The notes below the pieces were generated by a model, which saw nothing but the letters and a program-made list of their open reading frames with translations, made no database searches and had not been told where the DNA came from. Below, piece by piece: positions 53,915 through 62,590 of a DNA stretch of 64,000 nt. The stretch comes from Aeromonas sp. FDAARGOS 1405. GTDB lineage: Bacteria > Pseudomonadota > Gammaproteobacteria > Enterobacterales > Aeromonadaceae. Both the position numbers and the translations under genes were made by a program. The stretch spans positions 2,551,001 to 2,615,000 of the forward strand of contig NZ_CP077311.1 in NCBI RefSeq assembly GCF_019048265.1, written 5' to 3'. Numbering within the stretch: position 1 is the first letter of the stretch; every line of letters begins with the position of its first letter.

Positions 53915-54703
53915 ATGGAGACAGATGACAGATATACAGTGCCAGGCTTGGTAAGGGGACTGAGAGCGCTTCAGGCATTTAGCGAAGAGCGAAGAGAATT
54001 AAGCGTGTCAGAGCTTGCCGAAGTCATTGATGTCAATCGTTCCAGTGCTTTCCGTATTATCTATACCCTGGAAACCTGTGGCTTTTTGTATAAGGCAGAT
54101 GGGTCCAGACGCTATAGCTTGACTTCCAGGGTGCTGGATTTGGGATTTACCTATCTCTCTGGGCTGGATTTACTGGAGCCATCGCGGCCTATCATGCAGC
54201 GCTTGCGGGACGATATTACCATTGCGTGCCATTTGGTGATCCGTCAGGGGACAGACATAGTCTTTGTCGATCGTTATCAGGCGAAAGGGCCGTTTACCAG
54301 CACGGTAGGAGTGGGCACCCGATGGCCAGCCCATGCAACCGTCACCGGTCAGTTGCTGCTTTCTGACTTGTCTGATGAGGCCATTATCGAGCTATATCGT
54401 GATTATCAATGGTCCACCTACACCGAGGGAACCCCGAACAGCATTGAGTCACTGCTGGCTTGCATGGCTGAGGTACGGGGACAACCGGCGCTGATCAGCT
54501 GGGGCTATTACAATCCCGTGATGGCTGCCTGTGCGGCACCGATAAATCGGTTAAGTGACGGCCGCATGATCGCATCGGTTTCTGTCAGCTGCCCCCTGCA
54601 AAGTTTTCCCCGAGAGGAGTTTGAAGGACGCATTCGGGATAAGGTGATCCATGCTGCGCACGATCTGTCGCGCACACTCAGTTTGAATAACGGTAATCCC
54701 TGA
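53915..54703 (+). CDS. IclR-family transcriptional regulator
   Basis: 262 residues from ATG 53915 (GGGAG 5 nt upstream). An N-terminal winged HTH ('LSVSELAEVIDVNRSSAFRIIYTLETCGFL') and an IclR effector domain ('CHLVIRQGTDIVFVDRYQAKGPF', 'RWPAHATVTGQLLLSD') that typically binds an aromatic acid or other pathway compound. First gene of the cluster and on the same strand, so the likely local regulator of the downstream degradation genes. Activator or repressor mode cannot be told. Confidence 0.9.
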   Translation: METDDRYTVPGLVRGLRALQAFSEERRELSVSELAEVIDVNRSSAFRIIYTLETCGFLYKADGSRRYSLTSRVLDLGFTYLSGLDLLEPSRPIMQRLRDDITIACHLVIRQGTDIVFVDRYQAKGPFTSTVGVGTRWPAHATVTGQLLLSDLSDEAIIELYRDYQWSTYTEGTPNSIESLLACMAEVRGQPALISWGYYNPVMAACAAPINRLSDGRMIASVSVSCPLQSFPREEFEGRIRDKVIHAAHDLSRTLSLNNGNP

Positions 54704-54725
54704 AAAATAGCGCTCTTTTTGTAAC

Positions 54726-54745
54726 GCCATGCGCAAGCGCATGGC
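54726..54745 (+). terminator. Candidate terminator after the IclR gene
   Basis: A 9-bp perfect stem with an AA loop and a short TTGTT tail. Confidence 0.5.
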
Positions 54746-55177
54746 TTGTTGCATGATTTGCAACTCCCGGTTTATCCCCCCTCCTTTCTTTGCCACCCAG
54801 TGTACTACCGAGCATTTGCTGCTCGAACATCAGGCCAGCAATAACGCAACTTGGTCAGATTGTTAAATCTTGTTCCCGCCACTGGATAGCTGCTGATGCC
54901 TTGGGGCCATGTTCATGGCTGACTGTCGCCAACCTGCGTCGATGGTGGCAGAGCGTAGCGCCCTTCTCAAACATCAAAAATTAATCATCAAATTCAATCG
55001 GATAATCAAACCCAGTTGCCTGTTGCGCTCAGCTGCACTGACCCATTTCCGTTCTGGCGACCCCTCAACAGAGGGTCGATGAGCGTTATCGTGGCACCTC
55101 ATGGAGGAGGCTTTGGTGGTGATGGTAACAAAAAGTACACAACTCATTGACATGGGTTGCTCTTGGCGATTAACGTG

Positions 55178-55205
55178 TTTGCATACGAAAAAATGTTTCT
55201 ATAGT
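55178..55205 (+). promoter_or_regulatory. Candidate sigma-70 promoter of the catabolic operon
   Basis: TTTGCA (55178-55183), 16-nt spacer, TATAGT (55200-55205), 18 nt before the first ATG. The spacer contains the near-palindrome GAAAAAATGTTTC. The match is moderate. Confidence 0.4.
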
Positions 55206-55223
55206 GAATTTTTCGGAGGCGAG

Positions 55224-55532
55224 ATGAGTTGGATGCCGGTTTGTAAATTGAGTGCGATTTCGGATGGGGAGCATCTGGCGCTCAATGTCGAGGGGAAAGC
55301 GGTTGGGATATTCATGATCGAGGGGCAGCTTCATGCCATCGAGGATATCTGCCCTCATGCCTACGCCCTGCTGAGTGAGGGGTTCGTGGAAGGGCGCACG
55401 GTTGAGTGCCCGCTTCATGAGGCCATTTTCGATATACCCACCGGCAAGCTGCAAAGCGGCCCAGGTTGCCGCGATTTGAACACCTACGAGGTACGCGTCG
55501 AAGGCGACGACGTACTCCTTCACATGGCATGA
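55224..55532 (+). CDS. Rieske [2Fe-2S] ferredoxin of a ring-hydroxylating system
   Basis: 102 residues from ATG 55224 (CGGAGG 5 nt upstream). Rieske ligands CPH (Cys and His of cluster one, about residue 41-43) and CPLH (about 60-63). Matches the small soluble ferredoxins (BphF/NdoA type) that pass electrons from a flavin reductase to a terminal oxygenase. The reductase (58632) and oxygenase (55878) genes are in the same cluster. Confidence 0.9.
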   Translation: MSWMPVCKLSAISDGEHLALNVEGKAVGIFMIEGQLHAIEDICPHAYALLSEGFVEGRTVECPLHEAIFDIPTGKLQSGPGCRDLNTYEVRVEGDDVLLHMA

Positions 55533-55546
55533 CGAGGAAGCAGTTA

Positions 55547-55846
55547 ATGGAGAATTTCAATCCCAAACTGGCCGCTTGGCTCAATAAGGAGCCCAGTGCT
55601 GAGGCCGGGCAAAACAACATTCAGATCCCGGGCAAGACGGTCAACCTGATATGGCAGAACCGCTACCGCGAGCCGACCGCTTATGAGCTGGCGCTGGTGA
55701 GTCAACTGGAGAAGGCCTTTGCCGAGGGCATTACCGAACTGGAGTCCCTTGTAGAGACCCTCAATCGGTCTGGACTGCGCAATGAGGCGGGCGATCCGTG
55801 GAGTTGTACCAATTTTCAGGATGAGATGGCCCGCCTCGGTTACTGA
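55547..55846 (+). CDS. Small recombinase-like helix-turn-helix protein
   Basis: 99 residues from ATG 55547. 'YREPTAYELALVSQLEKAFAEGITELESLVETLNRSGLRNEAGDPWSC' resembles the resolvase/recombinase HTH region, but there is no catalytic serine domain. Small proteins of this kind occur next to Rieske oxygenases in other aromatic clusters (family recalled, function not established). It lies 14 nt after the ferredoxin and 31 nt before the oxygenase. Confidence 0.6.
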   Translation: MENFNPKLAAWLNKEPSAEAGQNNIQIPGKTVNLIWQNRYREPTAYELALVSQLEKAFAEGITELESLVETLNRSGLRNEAGDPWSCTNFQDEMARLGY

Positions 55847-55877
55847 GCGGCCCACTGCAGATAGCGAGGAGAACACG

Positions 55878-56912
55878 ATGAAGCAACAAAGTGCACTGGA
55901 GCATCACCTGAATTTGGGTCTCAAGGATCTCTGGTATCCGGTGGTATCCAGTTGGGAAGTGAGCAGCAATCCGGTAGGTATCACGCGTCTTGGTGAACAT
56001 ATCGTGCTGTGGCGCGATACCAAGGGGAAGGTCAACGCGCTTGAAGATCGTTGCCCTCACCGGGGAGCCCGGCTCTCGCTGGGTTGGAATCTGGGGGATC
56101 GGGTGGCTTGCTGGTATCACGGCGTGGAGGTAAATGGCGCGGGCGTGGTGACCGATGTGCCTGCGGTCGATGCCTGTCCCATGACTGGCAGCAAGTGCCT
56201 GCGCTCTTATCCGGTCATCGAGAAGCACGGCGCTATCTTTCTGTGGTTTGGCCTGGAAGCGGAGAGCACACCCGCAGAACTGGTGCTGCCGGAACAGTTG
56301 GAAAGTGAGGAGTGGAGCCACTTCCTCTGTCAAGCCGATTGGGCGGTCAACTACCGCTATGCGGTGGATAACGTGATGGATCCCATGCATGGCAGCTACC
56401 TGCATTGCACTTCCCACTCCATGGCCGAAGGGGACAAGAGTGCTGATATGCGGGCTCGCAACACGGAACAGGGATTCATCTTCGAGAAAACTGGCCAAAG
56501 TGGTGTCAATTTCGACTGGGTGGAATTTGGCAGCAGCGGAACTTTCTGGTTGCGCCTGTCGATCCCCTATCGTCCGCAGTTTGGGCCGGGCGGCGAGTTC
56601 TGGATTGTCGGTTTCGCCACCCCGGTAGACGAGTACCACACCCGGGTATTCTTCTGGCGCGCACGCAAGGTCAGCGGTTGGCAGCGCAATGTGTGGCGCT
56701 TCCTCTATCGCAACCATCTGGAAAAGTTGCACTGGGATGTGCTGGAACAAGACCGGGTGATCCTTGAACAGATGGCCCCTGATGCCCGCGAACACGAGTT
56801 TCTTTATCAGCATGATGTGGGGTTGTCGCGGCTGCGCAGATTGATGAAGAAGATGGCAGAGCAGCAACTGGCCCGCTTGCAAGTCAGGGAAGAGGCTGTG
56901 AGCGATGTCTAG
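55878..56912 (+). CDS. Rieske non-haem iron oxygenase, terminal oxygenase component
   Basis: 344 residues from ATG 55878. The N-terminal Rieske domain (CPHRGARLS and CWYHG near residues 56-76) and a C-terminal mononuclear iron site 'DNVMDPMHGSYLH' (about 160-172; D/E-x-x-H-x4-H pattern). The length and absence of a beta-subunit gene fit the single-subunit (alpha-3) oxygenases such as vanillate or steroid/aryl demethylases rather than the alpha-beta dioxygenases. Substrate unknown. The following SDR overlaps it by 8 nt. Confidence 0.9.
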   Translation: MKQQSALEHHLNLGLKDLWYPVVSSWEVSSNPVGITRLGEHIVLWRDTKGKVNALEDRCPHRGARLSLGWNLGDRVACWYHGVEVNGAGVVTDVPAVDACPMTGSKCLRSYPVIEKHGAIFLWFGLEAESTPAELVLPEQLESEEWSHFLCQADWAVNYRYAVDNVMDPMHGSYLHCTSHSMAEGDKSADMRARNTEQGFIFEKTGQSGVNFDWVEFGSSGTFWLRLSIPYRPQFGPGGEFWIVGFATPVDEYHTRVFFWRARKVSGWQRNVWRFLYRNHLEKLHWDVLEQDRVILEQMAPDAREHEFLYQHDVGLSRLRRLMKKMAEQQLARLQVREEAVSDV

Positions 56913-57663
56913 GTTGCTGTCGGGCAAACGATTGCTGATCACCGGAGCGGCCAGAGGGCTGGGGCTGGAGTTTGCAAGGGCCGCCTGTGCGGCGGGTGCC
57001 AGTGTGGTGATGGCGGACATTCTTGCCGAGCAGGTGTTAGCCGGTGCCAGGGCGCTGTCTGCCGAGGGATGTATGGCACATGGCCTGTCATTGGACTTGG
57101 CTGATCCGGACTCCATTGCCCGCTGCGCCCATGATGCAGCTCAGCTACTGGGCGGGCTCGACGGGCTGGTCAATTGCGGTGCCATCGCGACCGGTATTGG
57201 TGGCGTCGACATGCTGGCGCTGGATGTGGCGGTGTGGGATCGCGTCATGCAGGTCAATGTCCGTGGCAGTTGGCTGATGACCCGGGCGGTAGTGCCTTAT
57301 CTCAAGGTGTCCGGTGCCGGCAAGGTGGTGAATATCGCGTCCGACACCGCATTGTGGGGGGCCCCCAGATTAATGGCATACGTGGCCAGTAAAGGGGCCT
57401 TGCTGGCAATGACCCGCTCCATGGCTCGCGAGCTGGGGGAGTACAACATCTGCGTCAACGCGATCAGTCCTGGCCTGACGCAGGTTGAGGCGACCACCTA
57501 TGTCCCTGCATCGCGTCATCAGCACTATGTCGACGGGCGGGCCATCAACCGGCCGCAGGTGCCTGAGGATGTAAACGGCACCGTGCTCTATCTGTTGTCT
57601 GATCTCGCTTCCTTTGTCACGGGTCAGAACCTGCCGGTTAACGGCGGTTTTGTCTTCAACTGA
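56905..57663 (+). CDS. Short-chain dehydrogenase/reductase (classical)
   Basis: 252 residues. Cofactor motif TGAARGLG near residue 13, NAG-like 'VNCGAIATG', catalytic Tyr and Lys in 'YVASKGALLAMTRSMARELG' (about 153-157), and a C-terminal 'TGQNLPVNGGF'. Complete catalytic residues. In this context it could rearomatise a diol or oxidise an alcohol product of the oxygenase. Overlaps the oxygenase gene by 8 nt. Confidence 0.88.
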   Translation: MSRLLSGKRLLITGAARGLGLEFARAACAAGASVVMADILAEQVLAGARALSAEGCMAHGLSLDLADPDSIARCAHDAAQLLGGLDGLVNCGAIATGIGGVDMLALDVAVWDRVMQVNVRGSWLMTRAVVPYLKVSGAGKVVNIASDTALWGAPRLMAYVASKGALLAMTRSMARELGEYNICVNAISPGLTQVEATTYVPASRHQHYVDGRAINRPQVPEDVNGTVLYLLSDLASFVTGQNLPVNGGFVFN

Positions 57664-57695
57664 GCGGATGACATCCCAATTAAGAGAGTGTGAGC

Positions 57696-58628
57696 ATGAA
57701 GATTACTGGAATTGAAACCCTGAAGTTCGGGGTGATCGACAGAGCCAAGGCAGCCGCGTTTCTTGCTGATTTCGGGTTGCGCCGGGCCAGCAGTGATATC
57801 GCCGGGGCGGATCTCTTCCTGACGCTTAATCAGAGTCGGGTCTATCTGTTCGAGGTGGATGACCCCCGTTTGCCGGCGGTCTTCGAGAGCGGCTCGACGC
57901 TGCGCGAGGTGGTTTGGGGCGTGGCCAGCCCGGAGTGTCTGGCGCAACTGGCCGAGCGGCTGGCGGGGCATCCGTCATTGCGAAGCGAGGAAGGACGTCT
58001 GAGTTGCCAGGACCCCAATGGCATGACCCTGAGTTTTCAATTGAGTGCGCAGCGACCGGTCGAGTTACGGGTGACGCCGATTAATCAACATGGGGATATT
58101 CGCCGGATCAATGAGGCCAGCCCTGTCTATGAGCGTGGTGAACCCATCGGGATCGGACATGTGGTGTTTTTTACCCCTGACCTTGCCCGCACAGAAGCAT
58201 TTTACCGTGATCGACTCGGTTTCCATCTCTCTGACTGCTATCAGGGTAAGGGCGCCTTCATGCGCTGCGCCGCGGAAGGGCACCATCATGACCTCTTCCT
58301 CTTGCATGTGCCGGGCAAATCGGCGGGGCTCAATCATGTGGCTTTCACGGTGCGAGATATTCACGAGGTGGTTGGCGCTGGCCTGGCGATGAATCGACAT
58401 GGCTGGTCCACCTTTATTGGTCCGGGTCGTCACCCGATCTCGTCGGCCTACTTCTGGTATGTCAATAGCCCACTGGGCGGGGCGTTCGAGTACTACACCA
58501 ACGATGATTATCTGACCCAGGAGTGGCAGCCCCGCACCATGGAACATCGTCTGGAGCTCTTTACCGAGTGGGCGATCGAGGGCGGTCTCGACAGCCGTAC
58601 CCGGCGGCAGCTCAAGCAGGAGGCCTGA
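57696..58628 (+). CDS. VOC-family (extradiol-type) ring-cleavage dioxygenase
   Basis: 310 residues from ATG 57696 (an upstream in-frame GTG exists at 57690). Two betaalphabetabetabeta modules as in type I extradiol dioxygenases. The C-terminal module carries a His in 'IGHVVFFTPDL', a second in 'LNHVAFTV' and a Glu in 'GGAFEYYTNDD', the 2-His-1-carboxylate iron site. This suggests meta-cleavage of a catechol-type intermediate. Sits between the SDR and the ferredoxin reductase. Confidence 0.82.
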   Translation: MKITGIETLKFGVIDRAKAAAFLADFGLRRASSDIAGADLFLTLNQSRVYLFEVDDPRLPAVFESGSTLREVVWGVASPECLAQLAERLAGHPSLRSEEGRLSCQDPNGMTLSFQLSAQRPVELRVTPINQHGDIRRINEASPVYERGEPIGIGHVVFFTPDLARTEAFYRDRLGFHLSDCYQGKGAFMRCAAEGHHHDLFLLHVPGKSAGLNHVAFTVRDIHEVVGAGLAMNRHGWSTFIGPGRHPISSAYFWYVNSPLGGAFEYYTNDDYLTQEWQPRTMEHRLELFTEWAIEGGLDSRTRRQLKQEA

Positions 58629-58631
58629 GCC

Positions 58632-59852
58632 ATGAACCCAACCATCAGCCAAATTGTGATCATAGGTGCAGGGCAGGCGGGGGCCTGGGCTGCATACACC
58701 CTGAGGCAACAGGGCTATCAGGGGCGTTTGTCGGTGATCTCTGCCGAGGAGCAGGTGTTCTATGAGCGCCCCCCCCTCTCCAAACAGGTATTGGCGGGGA
58801 CTATGGCCCCGGCGGCGTTGCAACTCTTTTCCGACGAGGCGATTACCGCCATGGATATCGATTGGCACAAACCTGTGCTGGCAACGGCCATCAACCCGCA
58901 GCAGCGGCAGGTAAGCCTGGCCAACGGGGTGACTCTGGCCTACGACAAACTGCTGATCGCCACCGGCAGCCGGGCCCGTGTTCCGGTGCGAGACTGGTTG
59001 GGGTTGCCCCACGTCTTTACCCTGCGCACCGTCGAAGATGCCATCCGTCTGCGTGAGCGACTGCTGCCCGGCAAGCGTCTGGCCATTTTGGGTGGCGGAT
59101 GGATTGGCCTGGAGGTGGCTGCGACGGCGCGAACCAACGGGGTAGCTGTGAGCCTGTTCGAACAGGCAAGCCGGTTGTGTGCCCGCAGTGTGAGGCCCGA
59201 GCTGTCGGCGTTTCTTATGAAGCTGCACCAGGAGCAGGGGGTTGACGTTCAGCTGGCGTGTGGCGCCATTGATCTGGTGGTGACCGACGGTGGGGCAGTC
59301 CGACTGCTGCGAGAGGGTCAGTTGCTGCAGGAGGTGGACGCCGTAGTGGTGGGGGCCGGGGCGGAAATAGCCTCCGAGCTGGGCCGCGATGCGGGGTTGG
59401 CCGTCAATAATGGTCTGCTGGTCGATGAGTTCGGCAGGACATCCCACCCGGATATTTATGCCGCGGGGGATGTGGCCGTTCACCCCACGCTGGGTATGTG
59501 CGTGCAGTCTTGGGCCAATGCCCAGAATCAGGCCATCAGCGTGGCCAAGTCGATGCTGGGTGAGCCTTGCGAGTATCGGGAGGCACTCTGGATTTGGTCG
59601 GATCAATATGACTGCAATATCCAGATATTGGGCACTCCGGCCAATCACGCCAGCCGCCTGGTTGAGCGCTACTACGGGGAACATCAGCGTTCATTTATCT
59701 ATCTGGATGCAGAGGGGCGACTGGAGTCCATGGTGACGGTCAATGACGCCAGGTTGATGAAACTTGGCAAACGATGGCTCAAGGGGGGGACTCTGCTGCC
59801 TGCCGGACAACTGGCTGACATCACAGTCAATCTGATGACGCTGAAACCGTAA
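58632..59852 (+). CDS. FAD-dependent ferredoxin reductase
   Basis: 406 residues. FAD motif 'IVIIGAGQAGAWAA' at the N-terminus, NAD(P)H motif 'LAILGGGWIGLEVAATA' near residue 150, and 'HPDIYAAGDVAVH' near 280. Matches BphA4/putidaredoxin-reductase-type enzymes that reduce the Rieske ferredoxin. It completes the three-part electron chain with the 55224 and 55878 products. Confidence 0.9.
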   Translation: MNPTISQIVIIGAGQAGAWAAYTLRQQGYQGRLSVISAEEQVFYERPPLSKQVLAGTMAPAALQLFSDEAITAMDIDWHKPVLATAINPQQRQVSLANGVTLAYDKLLIATGSRARVPVRDWLGLPHVFTLRTVEDAIRLRERLLPGKRLAILGGGWIGLEVAATARTNGVAVSLFEQASRLCARSVRPELSAFLMKLHQEQGVDVQLACGAIDLVVTDGGAVRLLREGQLLQEVDAVVVGAGAEIASELGRDAGLAVNNGLLVDEFGRTSHPDIYAAGDVAVHPTLGMCVQSWANAQNQAISVAKSMLGEPCEYREALWIWSDQYDCNIQILGTPANHASRLVERYYGEHQRSFIYLDAEGRLESMVTVNDARLMKLGKRWLKGGTLLPAGQLADITVNLMTLKP

Positions 59853-59875
59853 CAGGACGACAAGGTTAAACAAGT

Positions 59876-61132
59876 ATGGAAACCATAAAAGAAACCCTGC
59901 TGATGACCGACAAGCCCGCTTCTGCGAGCCTGTTCCGGCGATGGTCTATCTCCGTCGTGCTCATGGTGTGTGTGGTGCTGGCCTTCTTTGACAAGATCAG
60001 TATTGCAGTGCTGTTCTCGGATCCGGTGTTTCAGCATGCGATGGGCATCGGGGCTGACAAGACCAGGCTGGGCTGGTTGATGAGCAGTTTCTTGCTGGCG
60101 TATGGCCTCTCATCTGTCTGCCTGAGCTTTATCGGCGACATCATCAACCCGCGTACCTGCCTCTTGGCCGGCGTGGCCTCATGGGGAATATTGATGGCCA
60201 TGATGGGTATGGCGACCAGTTATGAGCAACTGCTGGTACTACGGGTCCTGCTCGGGATTGCCGAAGGCCCGCTGTTTGCGCTGGCTTATAGCATCGTCAA
60301 ACAGTGTTACAACTCGGGGCAGCAGGCCAGGGCCAGTACCATGTTTCTGCTGGGCACTCCGATAGGCGCTGCGCTCGGCTTCCCCATTACCGCTTTTATC
60401 CTCCATCGCTACGGTTGGCAGATGACCTTCTTCGTGATGGCCGGGTTGACGCTGGCGACCTTGATGGTGGTCTACTGGGGTCTGAAGGGGGTCTCACTGA
60501 ACAGTGGCAGTGCTGATGGTTCGCCGAAGAAGCGGGTGACCTGGCTGCAGCACTTTCACAATAGTCAGCAATTGTGCAAGTCCCCCTCGTTTTGGGCCCT
60601 CTGTCTGTTTAATGCCGCCTTGTTGACCTATCTCTGGGGGGTGAACGGCTGGTTGCCCAGCTACCTCATCGAAGAGAAAGGGGTGGATCTTGCCTCCTTC
60701 GGCGCACTTTCGTCACTGCCCTTCATCGCCATGCTGTTTGGGGAGATAGCGGGCGCCTTCCTCTCTGATAAAACAGGCAAGCGGGCGGTACAGGTATTTG
60801 CCGGTCTGTTTCTCGCCGGATGTGCGCTCTATCTGGTATTGCAGCTTCATGACGCTGTGCTGGCGATCCTGGCTCTGTCGGTGAGCACTATGAGCTGGGG
60901 TTTTGGTGTGTCAGCCGTGTTCGCCTTGCTGGCCCGGCTCACGCCGTCAGAAGTGAGTGCGACGGCGGGGGGGATTTTCAACGGCTTTGGCAACTTCGCC
61001 GGATCTGCCGCCCCGGTATTGATGGGCTACATAGTGACCCGGAGCGGAGACTTCAATCTGGGACTGATGTTCCTGGTGTGGGTGGCCGTGCTCGGTTCGC
61101 TGCTGCTGCTCCCCCTCGTTAAAAAGTACTGA
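59876..61132 (+). CDS. MFS transporter (likely uptake of the pathway substrate)
   Basis: 418 residues with about 12 membrane segments starting near residue 25. MFS/anion:cation-symporter-like pattern 'FFDKISIAVLF', 'LRVLLGIAEGPLFALAYS' and 'TPIGAALGFPITAFIL'. Start ATG 59876 is preferred to the one at 59903 on spacing (AAGGTT upstream). Its position inside the catabolic cluster suggests uptake of an aromatic or similar acid, by inference. Confidence 0.82.
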   Translation: METIKETLLMTDKPASASLFRRWSISVVLMVCVVLAFFDKISIAVLFSDPVFQHAMGIGADKTRLGWLMSSFLLAYGLSSVCLSFIGDIINPRTCLLAGVASWGILMAMMGMATSYEQLLVLRVLLGIAEGPLFALAYSIVKQCYNSGQQARASTMFLLGTPIGAALGFPITAFILHRYGWQMTFFVMAGLTLATLMVVYWGLKGVSLNSGSADGSPKKRVTWLQHFHNSQQLCKSPSFWALCLFNAALLTYLWGVNGWLPSYLIEEKGVDLASFGALSSLPFIAMLFGEIAGAFLSDKTGKRAVQVFAGLFLAGCALYLVLQLHDAVLAILALSVSTMSWGFGVSAVFALLARLTPSEVSATAGGIFNGFGNFAGSAAPVLMGYIVTRSGDFNLGLMFLVWVAVLGSLLLLPLVKKY

Positions 61133-61221
61133 TCCTGACCTGACTGGCTGCTTATTCCGTTGCCGCGGAAGGGGCGCTCTTTATCTGAAACTGAGCAATA
61201 ACCACTGAGAGGAAACGCACT

Positions 61222-61746
61222 ATGAACGCGAAATTTGCCACCTGGAATAAACCCGCTGACAAGAGTCTGGGAGAGTGGCTGGATAGTCGCATCGCCCGCT
61301 TTAGCACCCGTCGCTATGACTTCGATGCCCTGAAATTCCAGGCTGACTATGACCCTAAATATCGCCGTGCCCAGATGCGTTATATGGGCACGGGGGCCAC
61401 AGGGGTACAGAGCGACAGCAATACCGTCCCCTCCGAGCATTTCACTTTCTCTACCATGGTGCTGCCTGCCCAGTGTGAAGGGCCGCTGCATCTCCATGAC
61501 GATGTAGAAGAGGTGTTTTTCATGCTGCGTGGCTCGATAACCCTGTTCGTCGAGTTCGAAGGGGAAAAATTTGAGACCCAACTTAATGAGCGGGATCTTA
61601 TCTCCATTCCGCCGGGAATTTATCGTGGTCTGCTGAACCATGGTGAGGAGGATGCACTGATGTGCGTGATGCTGGGGGCCAGCAAGCCGACCACGCCCAC
61701 CTACCCGGACACCCACCCGTTATCCAAGATCAAGCGGGTCTCATGA
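61222..61746 (+). CDS. Cupin-domain protein
   Basis: 174 residues, one cupin fold. Metal motif 1 'GPLHLHDDVEEVFFMLRGSI' has both His and Glu ligands. Motif 2 'IPPGIYRGLLNHG' has Arg where the third His is normally found. It may bind a metal with three ligands or act as an isomerase or binding protein. AGAGAGGAAA precedes the ATG. Its stop overlaps the hydrolase start by 4 nt. Confidence 0.75.
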   Translation: MNAKFATWNKPADKSLGEWLDSRIARFSTRRYDFDALKFQADYDPKYRRAQMRYMGTGATGVQSDSNTVPSEHFTFSTMVLPAQCEGPLHLHDDVEEVFFMLRGSITLFVEFEGEKFETQLNERDLISIPPGIYRGLLNHGEEDALMCVMLGASKPTTPTYPDTHPLSKIKRVS

Positions 61747-62588
61747 TGGGCGATCTGGTCGCTCGTCTCACTGACTTCCCGTTGCAACGGACGATGCTGG
61801 CCGGGCGTCAGTTGGCCTATCGTCGGGTTGGGCAGGGGCCCGTGTTGCTGTTACTGCATGGGATCAGCTCCGGCTCCGGCTCCTGGGTGTGCCAATTGGA
61901 GCAGTTGGCTGCGCAGTTCACCCTGGTGGCGTGGGATATGCCCGGCTATGGCCAGAGTGACCCGCTGCCAGGTTCAACTCCGGACGCCCGGGCGTATGCC
62001 AGAGTGCTGCATCAGTTGATCATTGCCCTTGAGCTGGAGCAACCGCTGTTGCTGGGGCATTCGTTGGGGGCCATGGTGGCCGCAGCTTATGCCAGTGAAC
62101 AACCCGATAGCGTCAGGGGGCTGCTGTTGGCCAATCCCGCACAGGGTTATGGCCGGGACGAACCTGAGATGCGGGAGCAGATCCATCGCAAGCGCCCCGA
62201 GATGTTGCGCACCCTGGGCCACGCTGGGCTCGCGGCCGCCCGTGGCCCTGTGCTGCTGGGCCCCAGCGCAAGTAAGGCCCAGTTGGCGCTGGTTGCCAAC
62301 AGCATGACCGGGTTGACCCAGGTGGGCTTCGAGGCTGCTTCCTATCTGCTGGCCTATGACGATATTCGTGATTATCTGGCGCGCTATCCCGCTCCGATCG
62401 GGGTGATCTATGGCGAAGAGGATGTCATTACGCCACCCGTAGGAGTGCTGGCCCTGGCTGCCGGGCATGGCAAGGCTCATTGCGAGCCTCTGCCGGGGGC
62501 GGGTCATGCCAGTTATATCGATCAACCTGCTGCGTTTAGCCGGGCCGTTGTGCAACTGGTCGCTTTATTAACCAATCGAGGGGGATAA
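61743..62588 (+). CDS. Alpha/beta hydrolase
   Basis: 281 residues from ATG 61743. 'LLLLHGISSGSGSW' (oxyanion region), nucleophile Ser107 in 'LLGHSLGAM', Asp in 'YGEEDVITPP' (about 236) and His in 'GAGHASYID' (about 258). A likely C-C bond hydrolase of the meta-cleavage product (MhpC/BphD-like role) in this context, though an esterase is possible. Coupled to the cupin gene by an ATGA overlap. Confidence 0.85.
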   Translation: MMGDLVARLTDFPLQRTMLAGRQLAYRRVGQGPVLLLLHGISSGSGSWVCQLEQLAAQFTLVAWDMPGYGQSDPLPGSTPDARAYARVLHQLIIALELEQPLLLGHSLGAMVAAAYASEQPDSVRGLLLANPAQGYGRDEPEMREQIHRKRPEMLRTLGHAGLAAARGPVLLGPSASKAQLALVANSMTGLTQVGFEAASYLLAYDDIRDYLARYPAPIGVIYGEEDVITPPVGVLALAAGHGKAHCEPLPGAGHASYIDQPAAFSRAVVQLVALLTNRGG

Positions 62589-62590
62589 CC

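Larger units (their letters stand above)
54704..55223. other. Intergenic control region of the catabolic operon
   Basis: About 520 nt without a gene. A hairpin GCCATGCGC-AA-GCGCATGGC (54726-54745) followed by TTGTT may terminate the regulator gene. A TTTGCA/TATAGT pair with 16-nt spacing lies just before the first catabolic gene, and GAAA-AAATG-TTTC within that spacer is a possible regulator site. Confidence 0.5.
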
